DNA of 64,000 nucleotides from Photorhabdus luminescens subsp. luminescens (GCF_001083805.1 NZ_JXSK01000012.1:48336-112335); one strand, 5' to 3'; shown: positions 22,426 through 35,024, counted from the stretch's first letter. Made by a program: numbers and translations. The notes: generated by a model from the sequence alone, not told the origin.

Positions 22426-23547
22426 TCACCTGATTTTTTTCAAAGCGTCGAGAATACGTTGACAGGCATCGCCATCGCCGTAAGGATTATGAGCGCGGCT
22501 CATTTGCTGATAGGCAGCATCGTCTGTCAACAATCGAGTCACCTCTTCCACGATAGTTTTTGTTTCTGTCCCTACCAGACGCACCGTTCCAGCATCAACC
22601 GCCTCTGGCCGTTCAGTCGTATTACGCATTACCAATACCGGTTTTCCTAAAGAAGGAGCTTCTTCTTGAATGCCGCCGGAATCGGTCAGGATCATATAGG
22701 CATGGTTCATTAGATAAACAAATGGTAAATAATCCTGGGGTTCAATGAGAATAACGTTATCAATATTATGCAAAATGCGCTTTACTGGTTCACTGACATT
22801 CGGGTTTAGATGAACCGGATAGACTACTTGCACATCTGGATGAGCACGGGCTATCTGTGCCAAAGCTTCACAAATTCGCTCAAATCCGCCGCCAAAACTT
22901 TCACGACGATGCCCCGTCACCAGAATCATTTTTTTATTAGTATCAATAAATGGATAGCGTTTCGCTAGCTTACTCCGCATAGCCTCATCATTCATTATTC
23001 GATCACGTACCCACAGCAACGCATCAATCACTGTATTTCCGGTAACAAAAACCCGATTATCTGCAATGGATTCTTTCAATAAATTATTGTGGGAGTTTTC
23101 TGTCGGAGCAAAATGATACATTGCCAGATGCCCAGCAATCTTACGGTTTGCCTCTTCCGGCCAAGGAGAATAAAGATCTCCCGTTCTTAATCCAGCTTCA
23201 ATGTGACCAACAGGGATACGCTGATAGAACGCAGCCAAACTGGTTGCCATCGTTGTGGTAGTATCCCCGTGAACCAATACAACATCAGGCTTAAATTCTG
23301 CTAAAACGGGCTTTAATCCTGCCAAAATACGACAGGTAATATCCGTTAGATCTTGCCCTGATTTCATAATATTGAGATCAAAATCGGGAGTGATCTCAAA
23401 AAGGTGTAACACCTGATCCAACATTTCCCGATGTTGGGCAGTAACACATACTTTCGCTTCGAAGGCTTCATCCCTTGCCAATGCGTGTACTAGCGGAGCC
23501 ATCTTGATGGCCTCCGGCCGAGTACCAAACACAGTCAACACTTTCAC
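22426..23547 (-). CDS. wecB: UDP-GlcNAc 2-epimerase WecB
   Basis: WecB makes UDP-ManNAc from UDP-GlcNAc. The start is a GTG giving [18 protein letters not shown], with AAGAGAG six bases upstream; 14 codons further upstream in frame do not belong to the family. The conserved HGDTTTT (about residue 95), [19 protein letters not shown] and [11 protein letters not shown] motifs are present. Length 373, near the E. coli 376. Confidence 0.96.
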   Translation of the reverse strand: MKVLTVFGTRPEAIKMAPLVHALARDEAFEAKVCVTAQHREMLDQVLHLFEITPDFDLNIMKSGQDLTDITCRILAGLKPVLAEFKPDVVLVHGDTTTTMATSLAAFYQRIPVGHIEAGLRTGDLYSPWPEEANRKIAGHLAMYHFAPTENSHNNLLKESIADNRVFVTGNTVIDALLWVRDRIMNDEAMRSKLAKRYPFIDTNKKMILVTGHRRESFGGGFERICEALAQIARAHPDVQVVYPVHLNPNVSEPVKRILHNIDNVILIEPQDYLPFVYLMNHAYMILTDSGGIQEEAPSLGKPVLVMRNTTERPEAVDAGTVRLVGTETKTIVEEVTRLLTDDAAYQQMSRAHNPYGDGDACQRILDALKKIR

Positions 23548-23672
23548 AGTGACTCTCTTATAGTCAGTAACTTGCAGATTTTCCTGCAAACAATACTCTC
23601 AATGCTATTTACTCCTGCTGCTAGAGTTGCAGAAGAGATCCCTTAGAAGCCGTTATTCCTAAAATTATCTGA

Positions 23673-24728
23673 TTATTTACGCGAACATCTAACCAATGCC
23701 ACGCCGGCCCCCACTAAAGCACCAACGGCCCCCCACATGATCATCAAAAACATTCTGCGAGGGCTGTCTCTGGCAACAGGCTCCTCTGGTGTTCTCAAAT
23801 AGCGGTAAGACTGAAATTGATCCTGTAATGTCGGGTGAACATTCAATGCTGCTAACATTGCAATATTCTGGTCATAGTCCACATCATACTTAGGCCCTGT
23901 TGCTTCTAAAGTCTCAAGTTGAGCCTGTAACAACGGCGCCCCTAACATAAACATTTTTGAATCGGGCAACTGATCCACCGGCGTATCCGTTTGGTTGCGC
24001 CGAATCCCTTGTTTTTCCGCAATTTTCAGAGATTGCTGTAATACATTCATTTCACGGTTATAAACCGCTTTAGCGACCATTTCCTGGCGTTTAACCAGTG
24101 CATTCATAGATTGGGCACGGGTAACCCATGCGCCTTCCACTTCATCATTTAAATGAGTACTAGCACGACTATTGGCAAAAGCAATGTACTGACGCAGGAG
24201 TTGATTTGCTTGTCCAGAAGACTCTGCGGTCAGTTTAATACTGTCATTTAGTACTTTTTTATCATCATGAGGAATAAACTGAATATTATTGACTAATTCA
24301 TCTAATAAAGCCGCATCGGCTCTGGTATCGCCCTCCTGATGCTGCTTGTAATAATCAGATTTCAACCAGAATTCACGGCGAGTATCATATGCAGCAACCT
24401 GAGTGATAAACTCCTTATAGGCTTCCTCTGGAATAGACGGTAACTGCGTTTCCGGTGAAATGTTAATGTGAGTATCCAGATTGCGCAAAAACTGCTGCTG
24501 AGAGTAATAACTTCCCAATTGATTAATCGTAGGCAGATCAGTGATTGCTGTGGCACTCCATTTCTGTTGCATCAGATAAGATGCCCCTAACGCCGCAGTT
24601 GCGAAAATTATTGCAAGAACAACAATCCATATCTTTCCACGCCATAGCGCACTGCACAAAGCTCTGATATCCAGTTCATGCTCCAGAGCTTGTTTATCCT
24701 GAATAGACTTCGTTTCTGATTTTATCAC
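23673..24728 (-). CDS. wzzE: ECA chain-length regulator WzzE
   Basis: A 351-residue Wzz-family co-polymerase: two membrane helices flank a periplasmic coiled region, the first at about residues 33-53 (GKIWIVVLAIIFATAALGAS) and the second near the C-terminus (LMIMWGAVGALVGAGVAL). The PxxP-like segment before TM2 (SYRYLRTPEEPVARDSPRR) is typical. WzzE sets ECA polysaccharide length with WzyE. It lies between wecA and wecB as in E. coli. Confidence 0.95.
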   Translation of the reverse strand: MIKSETKSIQDKQALEHELDIRALCSALWRGKIWIVVLAIIFATAALGASYLMQQKWSATAITDLPTINQLGSYYSQQQFLRNLDTHINISPETQLPSIPEEAYKEFITQVAAYDTRREFWLKSDYYKQHQEGDTRADAALLDELVNNIQFIPHDDKKVLNDSIKLTAESSGQANQLLRQYIAFANSRASTHLNDEVEGAWVTRAQSMNALVKRQEMVAKAVYNREMNVLQQSLKIAEKQGIRRNQTDTPVDQLPDSKMFMLGAPLLQAQLETLEATGPKYDVDYDQNIAMLAALNVHPTLQDQFQSYRYLRTPEEPVARDSPRRMFLMIMWGAVGALVGAGVALVRCSRK

Positions 24729-24757
24729 TGCACAGAACCTCTGCTGATAATCGATGT

Positions 24758-25843
24758 TTAATGGTTAGCTGAACGGCGCATACGACGCTTTTGCCGTTTG
24801 ATAAAACGGGCTACCTTCCATACACGCTTGAGGCAATAGCCATACAACACAAATGCAAGCAAGAACAGTGCCAACATTACCCACTCGGGCACAAATTCCA
24901 GCCATTCTCCGGTAATGCCGATAGCGGCTAATAAAGCGGCGGCAACAGTGATTAAAATAAAAGCCTGACGTGATGAGAATCCAGACCGCATAACTAGATG
25001 GTGAATATGTTGCCTATCAGGAGAAAATGGACTCATCCCTTTCCGTAACCGGCGGTACATAATAGCAACCATATCCATTAATGGAATGGCAACAACCCAT
25101 AACGCAGTCACTGGATTAACCGGATGCTCATTCCCCTGAGTAGACTCAATGAGCAGCCAGATAATGGTAAAACCAATCAGCGTACTGCCCGCATCTCCCA
25201 TAAACACTTTGAAACGCTGGCTTAATAAACCAAGATTAAGAACAATATAAGGGATAATGGCGGCAATAAATGCAAAACACCATAATGCTAGCGCCGTATT
25301 GCCACTTTGATACAGTAAGATCCCCAAAGCACCGAAAGAGACACAGGATAATCCACCTAATAATCCATCTATCCCATCAACCATATTGAATGCATTGATA
25401 GCAGCCCAGACAGCAAATAATGTCACAACATAACTAAACGGTCCAAGTGTCATGTCCCAGGGGCCAAAAGCATAACCAAGACTATCTAATTTCAGACCGG
25501 CAAAATACATCATCGCAATACCAACCAAAGCTTGGATGGTTGCCCGGACCTTAACGCTGATATCAAAACGATCATCCAATGCGCCGACAAATACCAACAC
25601 ACCGGCACAAACTAAATATAACCACTTGTGAGGAATAAATTCTTTTGTAATAACAAAAGTAAAACATATCCCAACAAATATTGATATTCCTCCAACCAGA
25701 GGCACTAACCCCTGATGACACTTACGATAATTGGGCTTATCAACAAGGCCAACTTTCTTTGCTATTTTGCGTGCCATAAACAAAAACGCAAAAGAAAACA
25801 AAAAAACATAAAAAATTTCAATATTCATGCTAAGAATATTCAC
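24758..25843 (-). CDS. wecA: UDP-GlcNAc:undecaprenyl-phosphate GlcNAc-1-P transferase WecA
   Basis: WecA makes Und-PP-GlcNAc, the first lipid intermediate of ECA and of many O-antigens. The 361-residue polytopic enzyme contains the GALDDRFD Asp pair, NAFNMVDGIDGL, and SPDRQHIHH motifs of the family. The start is GTG (MNILSMN...), as in E. coli; an ATG 15 bases downstream is an alternative. It is the first gene of the ECA operon; about 240 bases separate it from the rho terminator. Confidence 0.96.
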   Translation of the reverse strand: MNILSMNIEIFYVFLFSFAFLFMARKIAKKVGLVDKPNYRKCHQGLVPLVGGISIFVGICFTFVITKEFIPHKWLYLVCAGVLVFVGALDDRFDISVKVRATIQALVGIAMMYFAGLKLDSLGYAFGPWDMTLGPFSYVVTLFAVWAAINAFNMVDGIDGLLGGLSCVSFGALGILLYQSGNTALALWCFAFIAAIIPYIVLNLGLLSQRFKVFMGDAGSTLIGFTIIWLLIESTQGNEHPVNPVTALWVVAIPLMDMVAIMYRRLRKGMSPFSPDRQHIHHLVMRSGFSSRQAFILITVAAALLAAIGITGEWLEFVPEWVMLALFLLAFVLYGYCLKRVWKVARFIKRQKRRMRRSANH

Positions 25844-26084
25844 GATGATAACTCTCTGTAAAAAGTAAACACACCCTGGTCATTTATCAACCGAAAACAT
25901 ATGATTTTCTAGCCAGAATCTACCCTCACGAGCACCCTAACTTGCGAAAACACTGCTTATTATGAAAAAATTAATGGCCTTTATACTCTTACATCATTCT
26001 TTTAATACTTATTTCAAATATATGGCAGCATATACAGCCTGCAAAATACATGCCATATATATGCTATAACAGTACAGTAAATAC

Positions 26085-26112
26085 AAAAAACGCCACGAAA
26101 CTGTGGCGCTGA
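26085..26112 (-). terminator. Intrinsic terminator of rho
   Basis: On the minus strand a stem CGCCACAG/CTGTGGCG-type (GCGCCAC ... GTGGCG) is followed by six T residues, about 30 bases beyond the rho stop. Confidence 0.85.
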
Positions 26113-26139
26113 TTAAAATGATCATGAACTGAGTTAAAA

Positions 26140-27399
26140 CTACGAACGTTTCATCATGTCAAAGAAATCGTCGTTCGTTTTGCTCATAGCCAGTTTGTTG
26201 ATAAGGAATTCCATCGCATCAATTTCTCCCATCGGGTGAATAATTTTGCGCAGAATCCACATTTTCTGTAGCTCTTCAGAGGTGGTGAGTAGCTCTTCTT
26301 TTCGTGTACCAGAACGGTTGTAATCGATGGCCGGGAAGACACGTTTTTCAGCAATTTTACGGGAGAGATGCAGCTCCATGTTACCAGTGCCTTTAAATTC
26401 CTCGTAAATCACTTCATCCATCTTAGAACCCGTATCCACCAACGCAGTCGCAATAATGGTCAGGCTGCCGCCCTCTTCCACATTACGCGCAGCGCCGAAG
26501 AAACGTTTCGGACGATGTAACGCGTTAGCGTCCACACCACCAGTCAATACCTTACCGGATGCAGGGACAACCGTGTTATAAGCACGTGCTAAGCGAGTAA
26601 TGGAGTCAAGCAGGATAATCACGTCTTTTTTATGTTCAACCAGACGTTTTGCTTTCTCAATAACCATCTCTGCCACTTGAACGTGACGAGAAGCTGGCTC
26701 ATCAAAAGTAGAAGCAATAACCTCACCTTTTACCAGACGTTGCATTTCAGTGACTTCCTCTGGACGTTCATCAATCAGAAGTACCATCAATACACAATCT
26801 GGATGATTGTGAGCAATGTTAGCAGCAATATTTTGCAGTAACATCGTTTTACCTGCTTTTGGCGGCGCAACGATCAGACCACGTTGTCCACGGCCAATCG
26901 GTGCTGCCAGATCCAGAACACGGGCAGTCAGATCCTCAGTGGAACCATTACCACGCTCCATACGCAGACGGTTGTTAGCATGCAGAGGTGTTAAGTTTTC
27001 AAAAAGAATTTTACTGCGAGCATTTTCTGGTTTGTCAAAATTAACTTCGTTAACCTTCAACAGGGCAAAATAGCGCTCACCTTCTTTAGGCGGACGAATT
27101 TTACCTGAAATTGTGTCACCGGTGCGGAGGTTAAAACGACGGATTTGGCTAGGAGAAACGTAGATATCATCGGGGCCGGCAAGGTAGGAACTGTCTGCTG
27201 AACGGAGGAATCCAAATCCATCCTGCAATATCTCCAGCACGCCATCACCGAAGATATCTTCTCCGCTTTTCGCATGCTGCTTAAGGATAGAGAAGATAAT
27301 GTCTTGTTTACGCATACGGGCTAGATTTTCCAGCCCCATATTTTCGCCGAGTGTAATCAGTTCAGATACCGGCGTATTCTTTAATTCGGTAAGATTCAT
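26140..27399 (-). CDS. rho: Transcription termination factor Rho
   Basis: The 419-residue hexameric RNA-dependent ATPase has the length of E. coli Rho. The N-terminal RNA-binding OB fold (about residues 48-125) holds [10 protein letters not shown] and the RNA-contacting [10 protein letters not shown]; the Walker A is [12 protein letters not shown] (about residues 177-188), Walker [11 protein letters not shown] and the Q-loop [13 protein letters not shown] follow. Rho terminates untranslated transcripts. The leader of about 480 bases upstream is long, as expected for Rho autoregulation. Confidence 0.98.
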   Translation of the reverse strand: MNLTELKNTPVSELITLGENMGLENLARMRKQDIIFSILKQHAKSGEDIFGDGVLEILQDGFGFLRSADSSYLAGPDDIYVSPSQIRRFNLRTGDTISGKIRPPKEGERYFALLKVNEVNFDKPENARSKILFENLTPLHANNRLRMERGNGSTEDLTARVLDLAAPIGRGQRGLIVAPPKAGKTMLLQNIAANIAHNHPDCVLMVLLIDERPEEVTEMQRLVKGEVIASTFDEPASRHVQVAEMVIEKAKRLVEHKKDVIILLDSITRLARAYNTVVPASGKVLTGGVDANALHRPKRFFGAARNVEEGGSLTIIATALVDTGSKMDEVIYEEFKGTGNMELHLSRKIAEKRVFPAIDYNRSGTRKEELLTTSEELQKMWILRKIIHPMGEIDAMEFLINKLAMSKTNDDFFDMMKRS

Positions 27400-27876
27400 A
27401 ATGGTGGGTTCTTAAACTCGGGGTATATCTCGAACTATGAACGTGAATAGTATGGCAGCGTCATCGATCGGTGCCTGTTTATTTTGTACAAAAAACAAAT
27501 CAGACCTTTAATACATTACTCATATAAAAAGGTAATAATTTGAAGTACTAAGATTGAGCTCAAATAAGACTGACAGGCTGTCAAAAACGCTGTTGAGATA
27601 ATGCTGAAACATTACTGATTTCTATAAAAACTATCTCAACGTAACGAGCTATACGCCAGATTATTCCCGTATAACCCATTGGATATTTTAGACTATCCAG
27701 AGATAACAGACTTATCAGACACTACAGATTATTCAGTATGCAACATACTTCTAACATGATGTATGTGATACAAGCAGTGGCGCTAACTTATCACGCTTCT
27801 TTACGGACGTCTAGCGGTCAATGAAATAAATAATAATATACGCTAAACGCCCGGTATTAATGTGAGCTAACTTCAA
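27400..27876 (-). promoter_or_regulatory. rho leader region between trxA and rho
   Basis: About 480 bases with no gene I can support. In E. coli this region carries the rho promoter, the short rhoL reading frame and Rho-dependent attenuation. I do not find a homologue of the 33-residue RhoL; the only short ATG frame near 27450-27475 has nine codons and no clear ribosome-binding site. Confidence 0.5.
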
Positions 27877-28203
27877 TCAGAGATTAGTATCCAAAAATTC
27901 TTTCAATTGAGTTTTTGACAGTGCTCCCACTTTAGTAGCAGCAACCTGACCATCTTTAAACAACAACAGTGTAGGAATACCACGGATACCATACTTAGGA
28001 GCAGTTGCCGGGTTTTCATCAATGTTCAATTTAGCAATCGTCAATTTGCCTGAATATTCTGGGGCAATTTCATCTAAAATAGGCGCAATCATTTTGCATG
28101 GTCCACACCAGGCAGCCCAAAAATCGACAAGAACCGGACCTGCTGCGTTAAGAACGTCAGTATCAAAGCTAGCATCACTCAAATGAATAATTTTCTCGCT
28201 CAT
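27877..28203 (-). CDS. trxA: Thioredoxin 1
   Basis: A 108-residue thioredoxin with the WCGPC redox site (Cys33 and Cys36), cis-Pro in [11 protein letters not shown], and the buried Asp near residue 27. It is the general cytosolic disulfide reductant. It lies upstream of rho and divergent from rhlB, as in E. coli. Confidence 0.98.
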   Translation of the reverse strand: MSEKIIHLSDASFDTDVLNAAGPVLVDFWAAWCGPCKMIAPILDEIAPEYSGKLTIAKLNIDENPATAPKYGIRGIPTLLLFKDGQVAATKVGALSKTQLKEFLDTNL

Positions 28204-28321
28204 TTTTTACTCCAAAGAATAATTTTTTACCATGCTAGTGTAACATTACTGATATAAGGTTGCCTTTATTTCAGCGGATACACTTTCGTAAGACAATGGT
28301 TAACTGATATTCTACCGCACT

Positions 28322-29608
28322 ATGAGTAAAACACACTTGACAGAAAAGAAGTTTTCCGACTTCGCCTTGCACCCCAAGGTTATAGAAGCTCTTGATAATA
28401 AGGGTTTTTCTAATTGTACACCGATACAAGCACTGACATTGCCTTTCACTGTCGAAGGTCGTGATGTCGCGGGGCAAGCGCAAACCGGTACGGGGAAGAC
28501 GCTAGCATTTTTAGCGTCTGCTTTTCATTATTTACTGACTCATCCCGCAGCGGAGGAGCGTCAAACCAATCAGCCAAGAGCGCTGATTATGGCTCCTACC
28601 CGTGAACTTGCTGTACAGATTTACTCGGATGCAGAAGATCTGGCACAGGTAACAGGTTTAAAGATGGGTCTTGCCTACGGCGGCGATGGTTACGACAAGC
28701 AGCTAAAAGTACTGGAATCTGGTGTTGACATTGTTATTGGCACTACCGGACGTCTGATCGACTACATCAAACAGGGGCACATTAATCTGAGTGCGGTTCA
28801 AGTTGTGGTTCTTGATGAAGCTGATCGCATGTACGATCTCGGTTTTATCAAAGATATCCGCTGGCTATTCCGCCGGATGCCACCCGCCAACGAACGTATG
28901 AACCTACTGTTTTCTGCCACTCTCTCTTACCGAGTCCGAGAATTGGCATTTGAACAAATGAATCATGCAGAGTATGTCGAGGTGGAACCGTTACAGAAAA
29001 CAGGACACCGTATCCGCGAAGAGCTGTTTTACCCTTCTAATGAAGAAAAGATGCGCCTGCTGCAAACGTTATTGGAAGAAGAGTGGCCTGATCGCTGCAT
29101 CATTTTCGCCAATACAAAATATCGTTGTGAAGATATCTGGGCGCACCTGGCTGCTGACGGACATCGAGTTGGGTTACTAACCGGTGATGTAGCACAAAAA
29201 AAACGGTTACGCATTCTGGAAGAATTCAGCAACGGCAATATTGATATTCTGGTTGCAACTGATGTCGCAGCCCGTGGATTGCACATTCCTTCAGTCACTC
29301 ATGTTTTTAATTATGACCTACCCGATGACTGCGAGGATTATGTCCACCGTATTGGCCGTACTGGTCGTGCAGGTGAAAGCGGCCACTCGATCAGCCTGGC
29401 CTGTGAAGAATATGCCCTAAACCTGCCAGCGATTGAAAATTATATTCAACACGCTATCCCGGTCAGCAAATATAACAGTCAAGCCTTGCTGATAGATTTA
29501 CCGGCTCCTAAACGCCGCCACCGTTCACGTTCAGGAAACCATCAGCGCCGTAACAATTTGTCGCATCGTAATAATACACCACGTAATAACCGTAAACGTT
29601 CAGGCTGA
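28322..29608 (+). CDS. rhlB: ATP-dependent RNA helicase RhlB
   Basis: A 428-residue DEAD-box helicase of the RNA degradosome. Motifs in order: Q motif ([13 protein letters not shown]), I AQTGTGKT, Ia PTRELA, II DEAD ([12 protein letters not shown]), [41 protein letters not shown]. The C-terminal tail of about 35 residues is rich in Arg and Asn, the RNA-binding extension typical of RhlB. gppA follows three bases after the stop. Confidence 0.97.
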   Translation: MSKTHLTEKKFSDFALHPKVIEALDNKGFSNCTPIQALTLPFTVEGRDVAGQAQTGTGKTLAFLASAFHYLLTHPAAEERQTNQPRALIMAPTRELAVQIYSDAEDLAQVTGLKMGLAYGGDGYDKQLKVLESGVDIVIGTTGRLIDYIKQGHINLSAVQVVVLDEADRMYDLGFIKDIRWLFRRMPPANERMNLLFSATLSYRVRELAFEQMNHAEYVEVEPLQKTGHRIREELFYPSNEEKMRLLQTLLEEEWPDRCIIFANTKYRCEDIWAHLAADGHRVGLLTGDVAQKKRLRILEEFSNGNIDILVATDVAARGLHIPSVTHVFNYDLPDDCEDYVHRIGRTGRAGESGHSISLACEEYALNLPAIENYIQHAIPVSKYNSQALLIDLPAPKRRHRSRSGNHQRRNNLSHRNNTPRNNRKRSG

Positions 29609-29611
29609 ATA

Positions 29612-31111
29612 ATGATGCTGAGTTCTTCTTCGCTCTATGCGGCTATCGACCTGGGTTCAAACAGTTTTCATATGCTGGTTGTGCGCGAAATATCCGGCAG
29701 TATGCAGATACTGGCACGAATCAAGCGTAAAGTCAGGCTGGCCGCCGGATTAGATAAAAATAACCGCTTATCTCAACAGGCAATGGAGAGAGGCTGGCAA
29801 TGTCTCAGGATTTTTTCTGAACGCTTACAGGATATACCACCATCACAAATCCGCGTTGTTGCTACGGCAACTTTACGTATCGCTGAAAATTCAGACGAAT
29901 TTGTGAAAAAAGCATCAGAAATCCTTGATTGTCCGGTTAAGGTAATCAGTGGCGAAGATGAAGCTCGGCTTATTTATCAAGGCGTTGCCCATACAACCGG
30001 CGGCCCTGAAAAACGCCTGGTTGTCGATATTGGCGGCGCAAGTACAGAGCTGGTTACGGGGAATGGAGCAAAAGCCACTCAGTTATCCAGCCTAAGTATG
30101 GGCTGTGTTACCTGGCTTGAAGGCTACTTTAATGACCGTAGCCTGACGGAAGAAAATTTCGCCAAAGCCGAAGCTGCCGCACATGAAACGTTGAAACCCA
30201 TTGCTCCAAAGCTGATCGAACAAGGCTGGCAGATTTGTGTAGGCGCTTCCGGCACCGTTCAGGCTCTGCAAGAAATCATGATTGCTCAGGGTATGGACGA
30301 GCTGATCACTTTACCAAAACTTCAAGAGCTCAAACATAAAGCGATTGAGTGCGGTAAGCTGGAAGAATTGGAAATAGAAGGATTGACGCTGGAACGGGCT
30401 TTAGTTTTCCCAAGTGGTCTGGCTATCCTGATAGCAATTTTCCAAGCATTAAATATTGAAAGTATGATCCTTGCGGGCGGCGCCTTACGGGAAGGTCTTG
30501 TTTACGGCATGCTGGATTTACCAATAGAGCCAGATATTCGTACTAGAACATTACGTAATATACAGCGCCGTTTTCAGTTAGACGTTGAACAGTCTCAACG
30601 GGTTAAACAATTAGCTGAACACTTCCTACCACAAATTGCTAAACCTTGGGAGCTTGATAACCGATGTCATGAATTATTACAAAGTGCCTGTCTGATACAT
30701 GAAATTGGCCTGAGCATTGATTTCCACCAAGCTCCATCACATGCAGCCTATCTTATCAATTATCTCGCTCTCCCCGGCTATACGCCCGCACAGAAAAAAC
30801 TCTTAGCCACATTACTAAAGAACCAAAGTGGCCCGATTGATTTGTTTTCCTGTAATCAACAAAACGCCTTACCTCTGATACAAGCTCAACGTTTATGTCG
30901 TCTGTTGCGGTTAGCTATCATCTTCGCCAATCGCCGCCGGGATGACACACTCCCTGCTCTACATTTAAAAGTGAGTGGTGAAACGTTAACAATAACGTTA
31001 CCTCATGGCTGGCTAATGCAACATCCTCTACGGGCAGAATCTTTACAGCAGGAAATTCAGTGGCAAAACCATGCTCAATGGCCGCTTATTTTAGACGAGC
31101 AGAACACTTAA
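29612..31111 (+). CDS. gppA: Guanosine-5'-triphosphate,3'-diphosphate pyrophosphatase GppA
   Basis: A 499-residue Ppx/GppA enzyme that converts pppGpp to ppGpp. The N-terminal actin-like ASKHA fold shows the phosphate loop [14 protein letters not shown] and [14 protein letters not shown]; the C-terminal helical region resembles an HD-type domain. E. coli GppA has 494 residues. Position after rhlB and before rep (convergent) is conserved, which favours GppA over the paralogue Ppx. Confidence 0.94.
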   Translation: MMLSSSSLYAAIDLGSNSFHMLVVREISGSMQILARIKRKVRLAAGLDKNNRLSQQAMERGWQCLRIFSERLQDIPPSQIRVVATATLRIAENSDEFVKKASEILDCPVKVISGEDEARLIYQGVAHTTGGPEKRLVVDIGGASTELVTGNGAKATQLSSLSMGCVTWLEGYFNDRSLTEENFAKAEAAAHETLKPIAPKLIEQGWQICVGASGTVQALQEIMIAQGMDELITLPKLQELKHKAIECGKLEELEIEGLTLERALVFPSGLAILIAIFQALNIESMILAGGALREGLVYGMLDLPIEPDIRTRTLRNIQRRFQLDVEQSQRVKQLAEHFLPQIAKPWELDNRCHELLQSACLIHEIGLSIDFHQAPSHAAYLINYLALPGYTPAQKKLLATLLKNQSGPIDLFSCNQQNALPLIQAQRLCRLLRLAIIFANRRRDDTLPALHLKVSGETLTITLPHGWLMQHPLRAESLQQEIQWQNHAQWPLILDEQNT

Positions 31112-31131
31112 AGCTGACTTAAACCATTTTT

Positions 31132-31158
31132 CCTGTATCGCTGTGATACAGGGAGTTT
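31132..31158 (+). terminator. Hairpin at the gppA / rep convergent junction
   Basis: A perfect seven-base stem CCTGTATC/GATACAGG with a five-base loop lies between the two convergent stops. It is followed by GAGTTTTCG on the plus strand, a weak T-tract, so it is a plausible gppA terminator. Confidence 0.65.
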
Positions 31159-31168
31159 TCGATATAAT

Positions 31169-33196
31169 TTACGACTTATTTTTTTGTCCAAGCCCTAAAC
31201 GCGATCTGATATCCGCGATACGCGATTGCCCTTTTTGCATTCTTTCTTCAGCAGTCACTATTTTTTTATCTTGCGGCCAATGTAAGTCATCCTGCGGCAA
31301 CTCATACAAAAAACGACTGGGTTCTGGACGGATTAACTCGCCATATTGACGACGCTCTTTACATAAAGTAAAGAATAACTCCCGTTGAGCACGGGTGATC
31401 CCTACATAAGCCAATCGGCGCTCTTCATCAATATTTTCTTCATCAATACTGCTCTGATGAGGCAATAGCCCTTCTTCCATGCCGACCAAGAATACATAGG
31501 GAAACTCCAACCCTTTGGAAGCATGTAGAGTCATCAATTGCACCTGATCAAACTCCTCACCATCCTCGTCTCGCTCCAGCATATCCCGTAATGTGAAACG
31601 CGCGACCACCTGAGATAAAGTCATTGCTTCGTTCAGTTCATCACCTTCCAGCATTTCACTCATCCAAGTGAACAACTGATTAATATTTTTCATCCGCATC
31701 TCAGCCGCTTTTGGACTCGGTGATGTTTCGTACAACCAACTTTCATAATCCATAGCATGTAGCAGATCACGCACAGCTAGCAAAGGATCTCGTTCAACTT
31801 GACGAGTTATCTCATCCATCCAGTGAGTAAAACGCTGTAGTGCCGCCAAACCACGGCCGGTTAGATGTTGTTCCAGACCAAGATCAAAACTAGCCTGATA
31901 GAGACTTTTATTGCGCTGATTCGCCCATTCACCTAGTTTTTGAATGGTAACCGCACCAATTTCACGTCTTGGCGTATTAACAATTCTTAGAAATGCGCTG
32001 TCATCTTCAGGATTAGTCAGCACCCGCAGATAAGCTAGCAAATCCTTAATTTCAGGGCGGGCAAAAAAAGAAGTGCCACCAGAAATCCGGTAAGGAATGC
32101 GGTTTTGCATCAGCATCTTTTCAAACACCCGGGATTGATGATTTCCTCGGTAGAGAATGGCGTAATCTTTATATTGAGTCTTATTGATAAAGTGATGCGC
32201 CATCAGCTCCCCAATAACCCTTTCCGCCTCATGCTCTTCATTATTAGCGGTAATCACTTTCAACGGATCACCATACCCCAATTCAGAAAAAAGCCGCTTT
32301 TCAAACACGTGAGGGTTATTGGCGATCAAAATATTGGCTGCTTTCAGAATACAGCCAGAGGAACGATAGTTCTGTTCCAGTTTAATCACATTAAGCTTTG
32401 GGAAATCCTCTTTCAGTAACACCAAATTTTGTGGTCTTGCGCCGCGCCATGAATAGATCGACTGGTCATCATCGCCCACCACAGTAAAACGAGCCCTTTG
32501 TCCCACCAACAACTTAACCAGTTGATATTGACTGGTATTAGTGTCCTGATATTCATCTACCAACAGATAACGGATACGGTTTTGCCAACGTTCCCTGACT
32601 TCTTCATCATGCTGCATCAGCAAAGTTGGTTTGGTAATCAGATCGTCAAAATCCAATACATTACAGCTCGCCAGATGTAAATCATAACGGCGATAACATT
32701 CAGCAAACTGATGCTCCTGAGCAGAACGGGCCAATGCCAAAGCTTGCTGTGGAGAAAGCAGATCATTTTTCCAGTTTGAAATGGCAGAGATCAATTTTTG
32801 CAATAGATCTTTATCTTCCTCCAGTAAATCGGCTGTTAAATCTTTCAACAGAGCCATCTGATCCTGCTCATCAAACAACGAGAAATTGCTTTTCATTCCT
32901 AACGCTTTGTACTCGCGCTTAATAATTTCCAATCCTAACGTGTGGAAAGTCGAAATCATCAGCCCCCTAGCCTCTTTGCGCCCTAGAGTTTGAGCTACAC
33001 GCTCTTTCATTTCCCGCGCAGCTTTATTCGTAAACGTCACAGCGGCGATATGACGAGGCTGATAGTCACAAGTACGGATAAGATGAGCAATTTTATTGGT
33101 GATCACTCTAGTTTTACCAGAACCTGCCCCCGCCAAGACCAGACAAGGACCGGTAACAAATTCAACTGCTTGCTGTTGGCTAGGATTTAATCGCAT
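31169..33196 (-). CDS. rep: ATP-dependent DNA helicase Rep
   Basis: A 675-residue UvrD/Rep superfamily 1A helicase. Motif I AGAGSGKT (about residues 23-30), motif [10 protein letters not shown], motif [18 protein letters not shown], motif IV EQNYRS and motif [17 protein letters not shown] and [10 protein letters not shown] are all present. Rep moves 3' to 5' and helps replication forks pass obstacles. In E. coli ppiC lies between rep and ilvC; it is absent here. Confidence 0.97.
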   Translation of the reverse strand: MRLNPSQQQAVEFVTGPCLVLAGAGSGKTRVITNKIAHLIRTCDYQPRHIAAVTFTNKAAREMKERVAQTLGRKEARGLMISTFHTLGLEIIKREYKALGMKSNFSLFDEQDQMALLKDLTADLLEEDKDLLQKLISAISNWKNDLLSPQQALALARSAQEHQFAECYRRYDLHLASCNVLDFDDLITKPTLLMQHDEEVRERWQNRIRYLLVDEYQDTNTSQYQLVKLLVGQRARFTVVGDDDQSIYSWRGARPQNLVLLKEDFPKLNVIKLEQNYRSSGCILKAANILIANNPHVFEKRLFSELGYGDPLKVITANNEEHEAERVIGELMAHHFINKTQYKDYAILYRGNHQSRVFEKMLMQNRIPYRISGGTSFFARPEIKDLLAYLRVLTNPEDDSAFLRIVNTPRREIGAVTIQKLGEWANQRNKSLYQASFDLGLEQHLTGRGLAALQRFTHWMDEITRQVERDPLLAVRDLLHAMDYESWLYETSPSPKAAEMRMKNINQLFTWMSEMLEGDELNEAMTLSQVVARFTLRDMLERDEDGEEFDQVQLMTLHASKGLEFPYVFLVGMEEGLLPHQSSIDEENIDEERRLAYVGITRAQRELFFTLCKERRQYGELIRPEPSRFLYELPQDDLHWPQDKKIVTAEERMQKGQSRIADIRSRLGLGQKNKS

Positions 33197-33370
33197 GATG
33201 TTTAATAAGCTATATCAGGACAGTATCTCAGAGGATGGAATTGTAACAGAAAGGGGGGAAAGGAAACGCCGTTTTCTTTATGAAGGAAAAACACTTAATT
33301 GGTTGGTAAATCGTGACTTATCCTTCAAGGCTTTAGCAAACGGTCTCAACAACCATTTCATTGGATTCAA

Positions 33371-33396
33371 AGAGGGAGGATTTCTCCCCCTTATCT
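33371..33396 (-). terminator. Putative ilvC terminator
   Basis: On the minus strand GGGGGAG-AAAT-CCTCCC forms a short GC-rich hairpin ten or so bases beyond the ilvC stop, followed by TCTTTG. The T-tract is poor. Confidence 0.5.
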
Positions 33397-33405
33397 TTAT
33401 CAACA

Positions 33406-34884
33406 TCAACCGCCAACAGCAATACGTTTCATATCTGTCATGTAACCACGTAATACGCGGCCAACAACTTCAATTGGGTGGTTACGAATAGCCTCGTTTA
33501 CATCGCGTAATTGGGCGTTATCAATACCGTTATCTGCAACGGACTTACCTAAATCACCCGCCTGTAGCGAACCCATAAACTTCTCTTTCAGCAACGGAAC
33601 CGCAACATGAGAGAACAAATAGTTACCATATTCTGCGGTATCAGAAATAACGACATTCATTTCGTACAGGCGTTTACGAGAGATAGTATTCGCAATCAGC
33701 GGTAATTCATGCAGAGATTCATAATAGGCAGATTCAGCAATAATACCGGTATCAACCATAATTTCGAATGCCAGTTCAACCCCGGCTTTCACCATAGCAA
33801 CCATTAAAACGGCGTGATCAAAGTATTCCTGTTCACTGATTTTGCTATCATATTCAGGTGAATTCTCAAACGAAGAGTTACCCGTTTCCTCACGCCAGCC
33901 TAACAGCTTTTTATCATCATTGGCCCAGTCAGCCATCATCCCGGAGGAAAATTCACCAGAAATGATATCATCCATATGTTTCTGGAACAGCGGCGTCATA
34001 ATTTCTTTCAACTGCTCAGACAGCGCATACGCTCGCAATTTTGCCGGGTTAGACAGACGGTCCATCATCAAGGTGATACCACCTTGTTTCAGTGCCTCTG
34101 TGATGGTTTCCCAGCCAAACTGGATCAATTTTCCTGCATAACCCGGCTCAGCGCCATCTGCCACCAATTTGTCATAACACAGCAGAGAACCAGCCTGTAA
34201 CATACCGCACAGAATAGTTTGCTCACCCATCAGGTCAGATTTCACTTCAGCCACGAAAGAAGATTCCAGAACACCAGCGCGATGCGCTCCCGTTGCCGCA
34301 GCCCATGCCTTAGCGATTGCCATGCCTTCACCTTTCGGATCGTTTTCCGGGTGAACTGCGATCAAAGTAGGCACACCAAAACCCCGTTTATATTCTTCAC
34401 GCACTTCAGTACCAGGACACTTAGGCGCAACCATCACCACAGTGATGTCTTTACGGATTTGTTCACCTACTTCAACAATGTTTAAACCGTGAGAATAACC
34501 CAGCGCAGCGCCTTCTTTCATCAACGGTTGAACTGCGTGAACAACAGAAGAGTGTTGCTTATCCGGCGTCAGGTTAATGACCAAATCAGCCTGCGGTATC
34601 AACTCTTCATAAGTGCCGACTTGAAAACCACTTTCCGTCGCTTTACGCCATGAAGCACGTTTTTCTTCAATGGCCTCTTTACGCAGGGCATAAGCGATAT
34701 CCAGACCGGAGTCACGCATATTCAGGCCCTGATTCAGCCCCTGCGCTCCGCAACCGACGATAACCACTTTTTTACCTTTTAAATACCCTGCTTCATCAAC
34801 AAACTCTTCCCGCGCCATAAAACGACATTTACCTAACTGCGCCAACTGCTGACGCAAATTCAGCGTATTAAAATAATTAGCCAT
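33406..34884 (-). CDS. ilvC: Ketol-acid reductoisomerase IlvC (class II)
   Basis: IlvC converts acetolactate and acetohydroxybutyrate to dihydroxy acids for valine, leucine and isoleucine. The 492-residue length is the long class II form of enterics, with two C-terminal knotted repeats. The NADPH motif [20 protein letters not shown] is near residue 40, and metal-binding residues lie in the [11 protein letters not shown] region. The start [10 protein letters not shown] matches the family; 22 extra codons upstream in the longer frame run into the promoter region. ilvY is divergent. Confidence 0.97.
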   Translation of the reverse strand: MANYFNTLNLRQQLAQLGKCRFMAREEFVDEAGYLKGKKVVIVGCGAQGLNQGLNMRDSGLDIAYALRKEAIEEKRASWRKATESGFQVGTYEELIPQADLVINLTPDKQHSSVVHAVQPLMKEGAALGYSHGLNIVEVGEQIRKDITVVMVAPKCPGTEVREEYKRGFGVPTLIAVHPENDPKGEGMAIAKAWAAATGAHRAGVLESSFVAEVKSDLMGEQTILCGMLQAGSLLCYDKLVADGAEPGYAGKLIQFGWETITEALKQGGITLMMDRLSNPAKLRAYALSEQLKEIMTPLFQKHMDDIISGEFSSGMMADWANDDKKLLGWREETGNSSFENSPEYDSKISEQEYFDHAVLMVAMVKAGVELAFEIMVDTGIIAESAYYESLHELPLIANTISRKRLYEMNVVISDTAEYGNYLFSHVAVPLLKEKFMGSLQAGDLGKSVADNGIDNAQLRDVNEAIRNHPIEVVGRVLRGYMTDMKRIAVGG

Positions 34885-35024
34885 TAGTGACTCCGTTATC
34901 ATGTTGTGCTCAGCAATGAAGTGCTGCGACTGTTTTTTAGATTTCCCCACCCTGTGAGGCGGTTATATATTTTCAATATATGACATGAAAGCCATTGCTT
35001 AAATTGATATATTAACAATACTAC

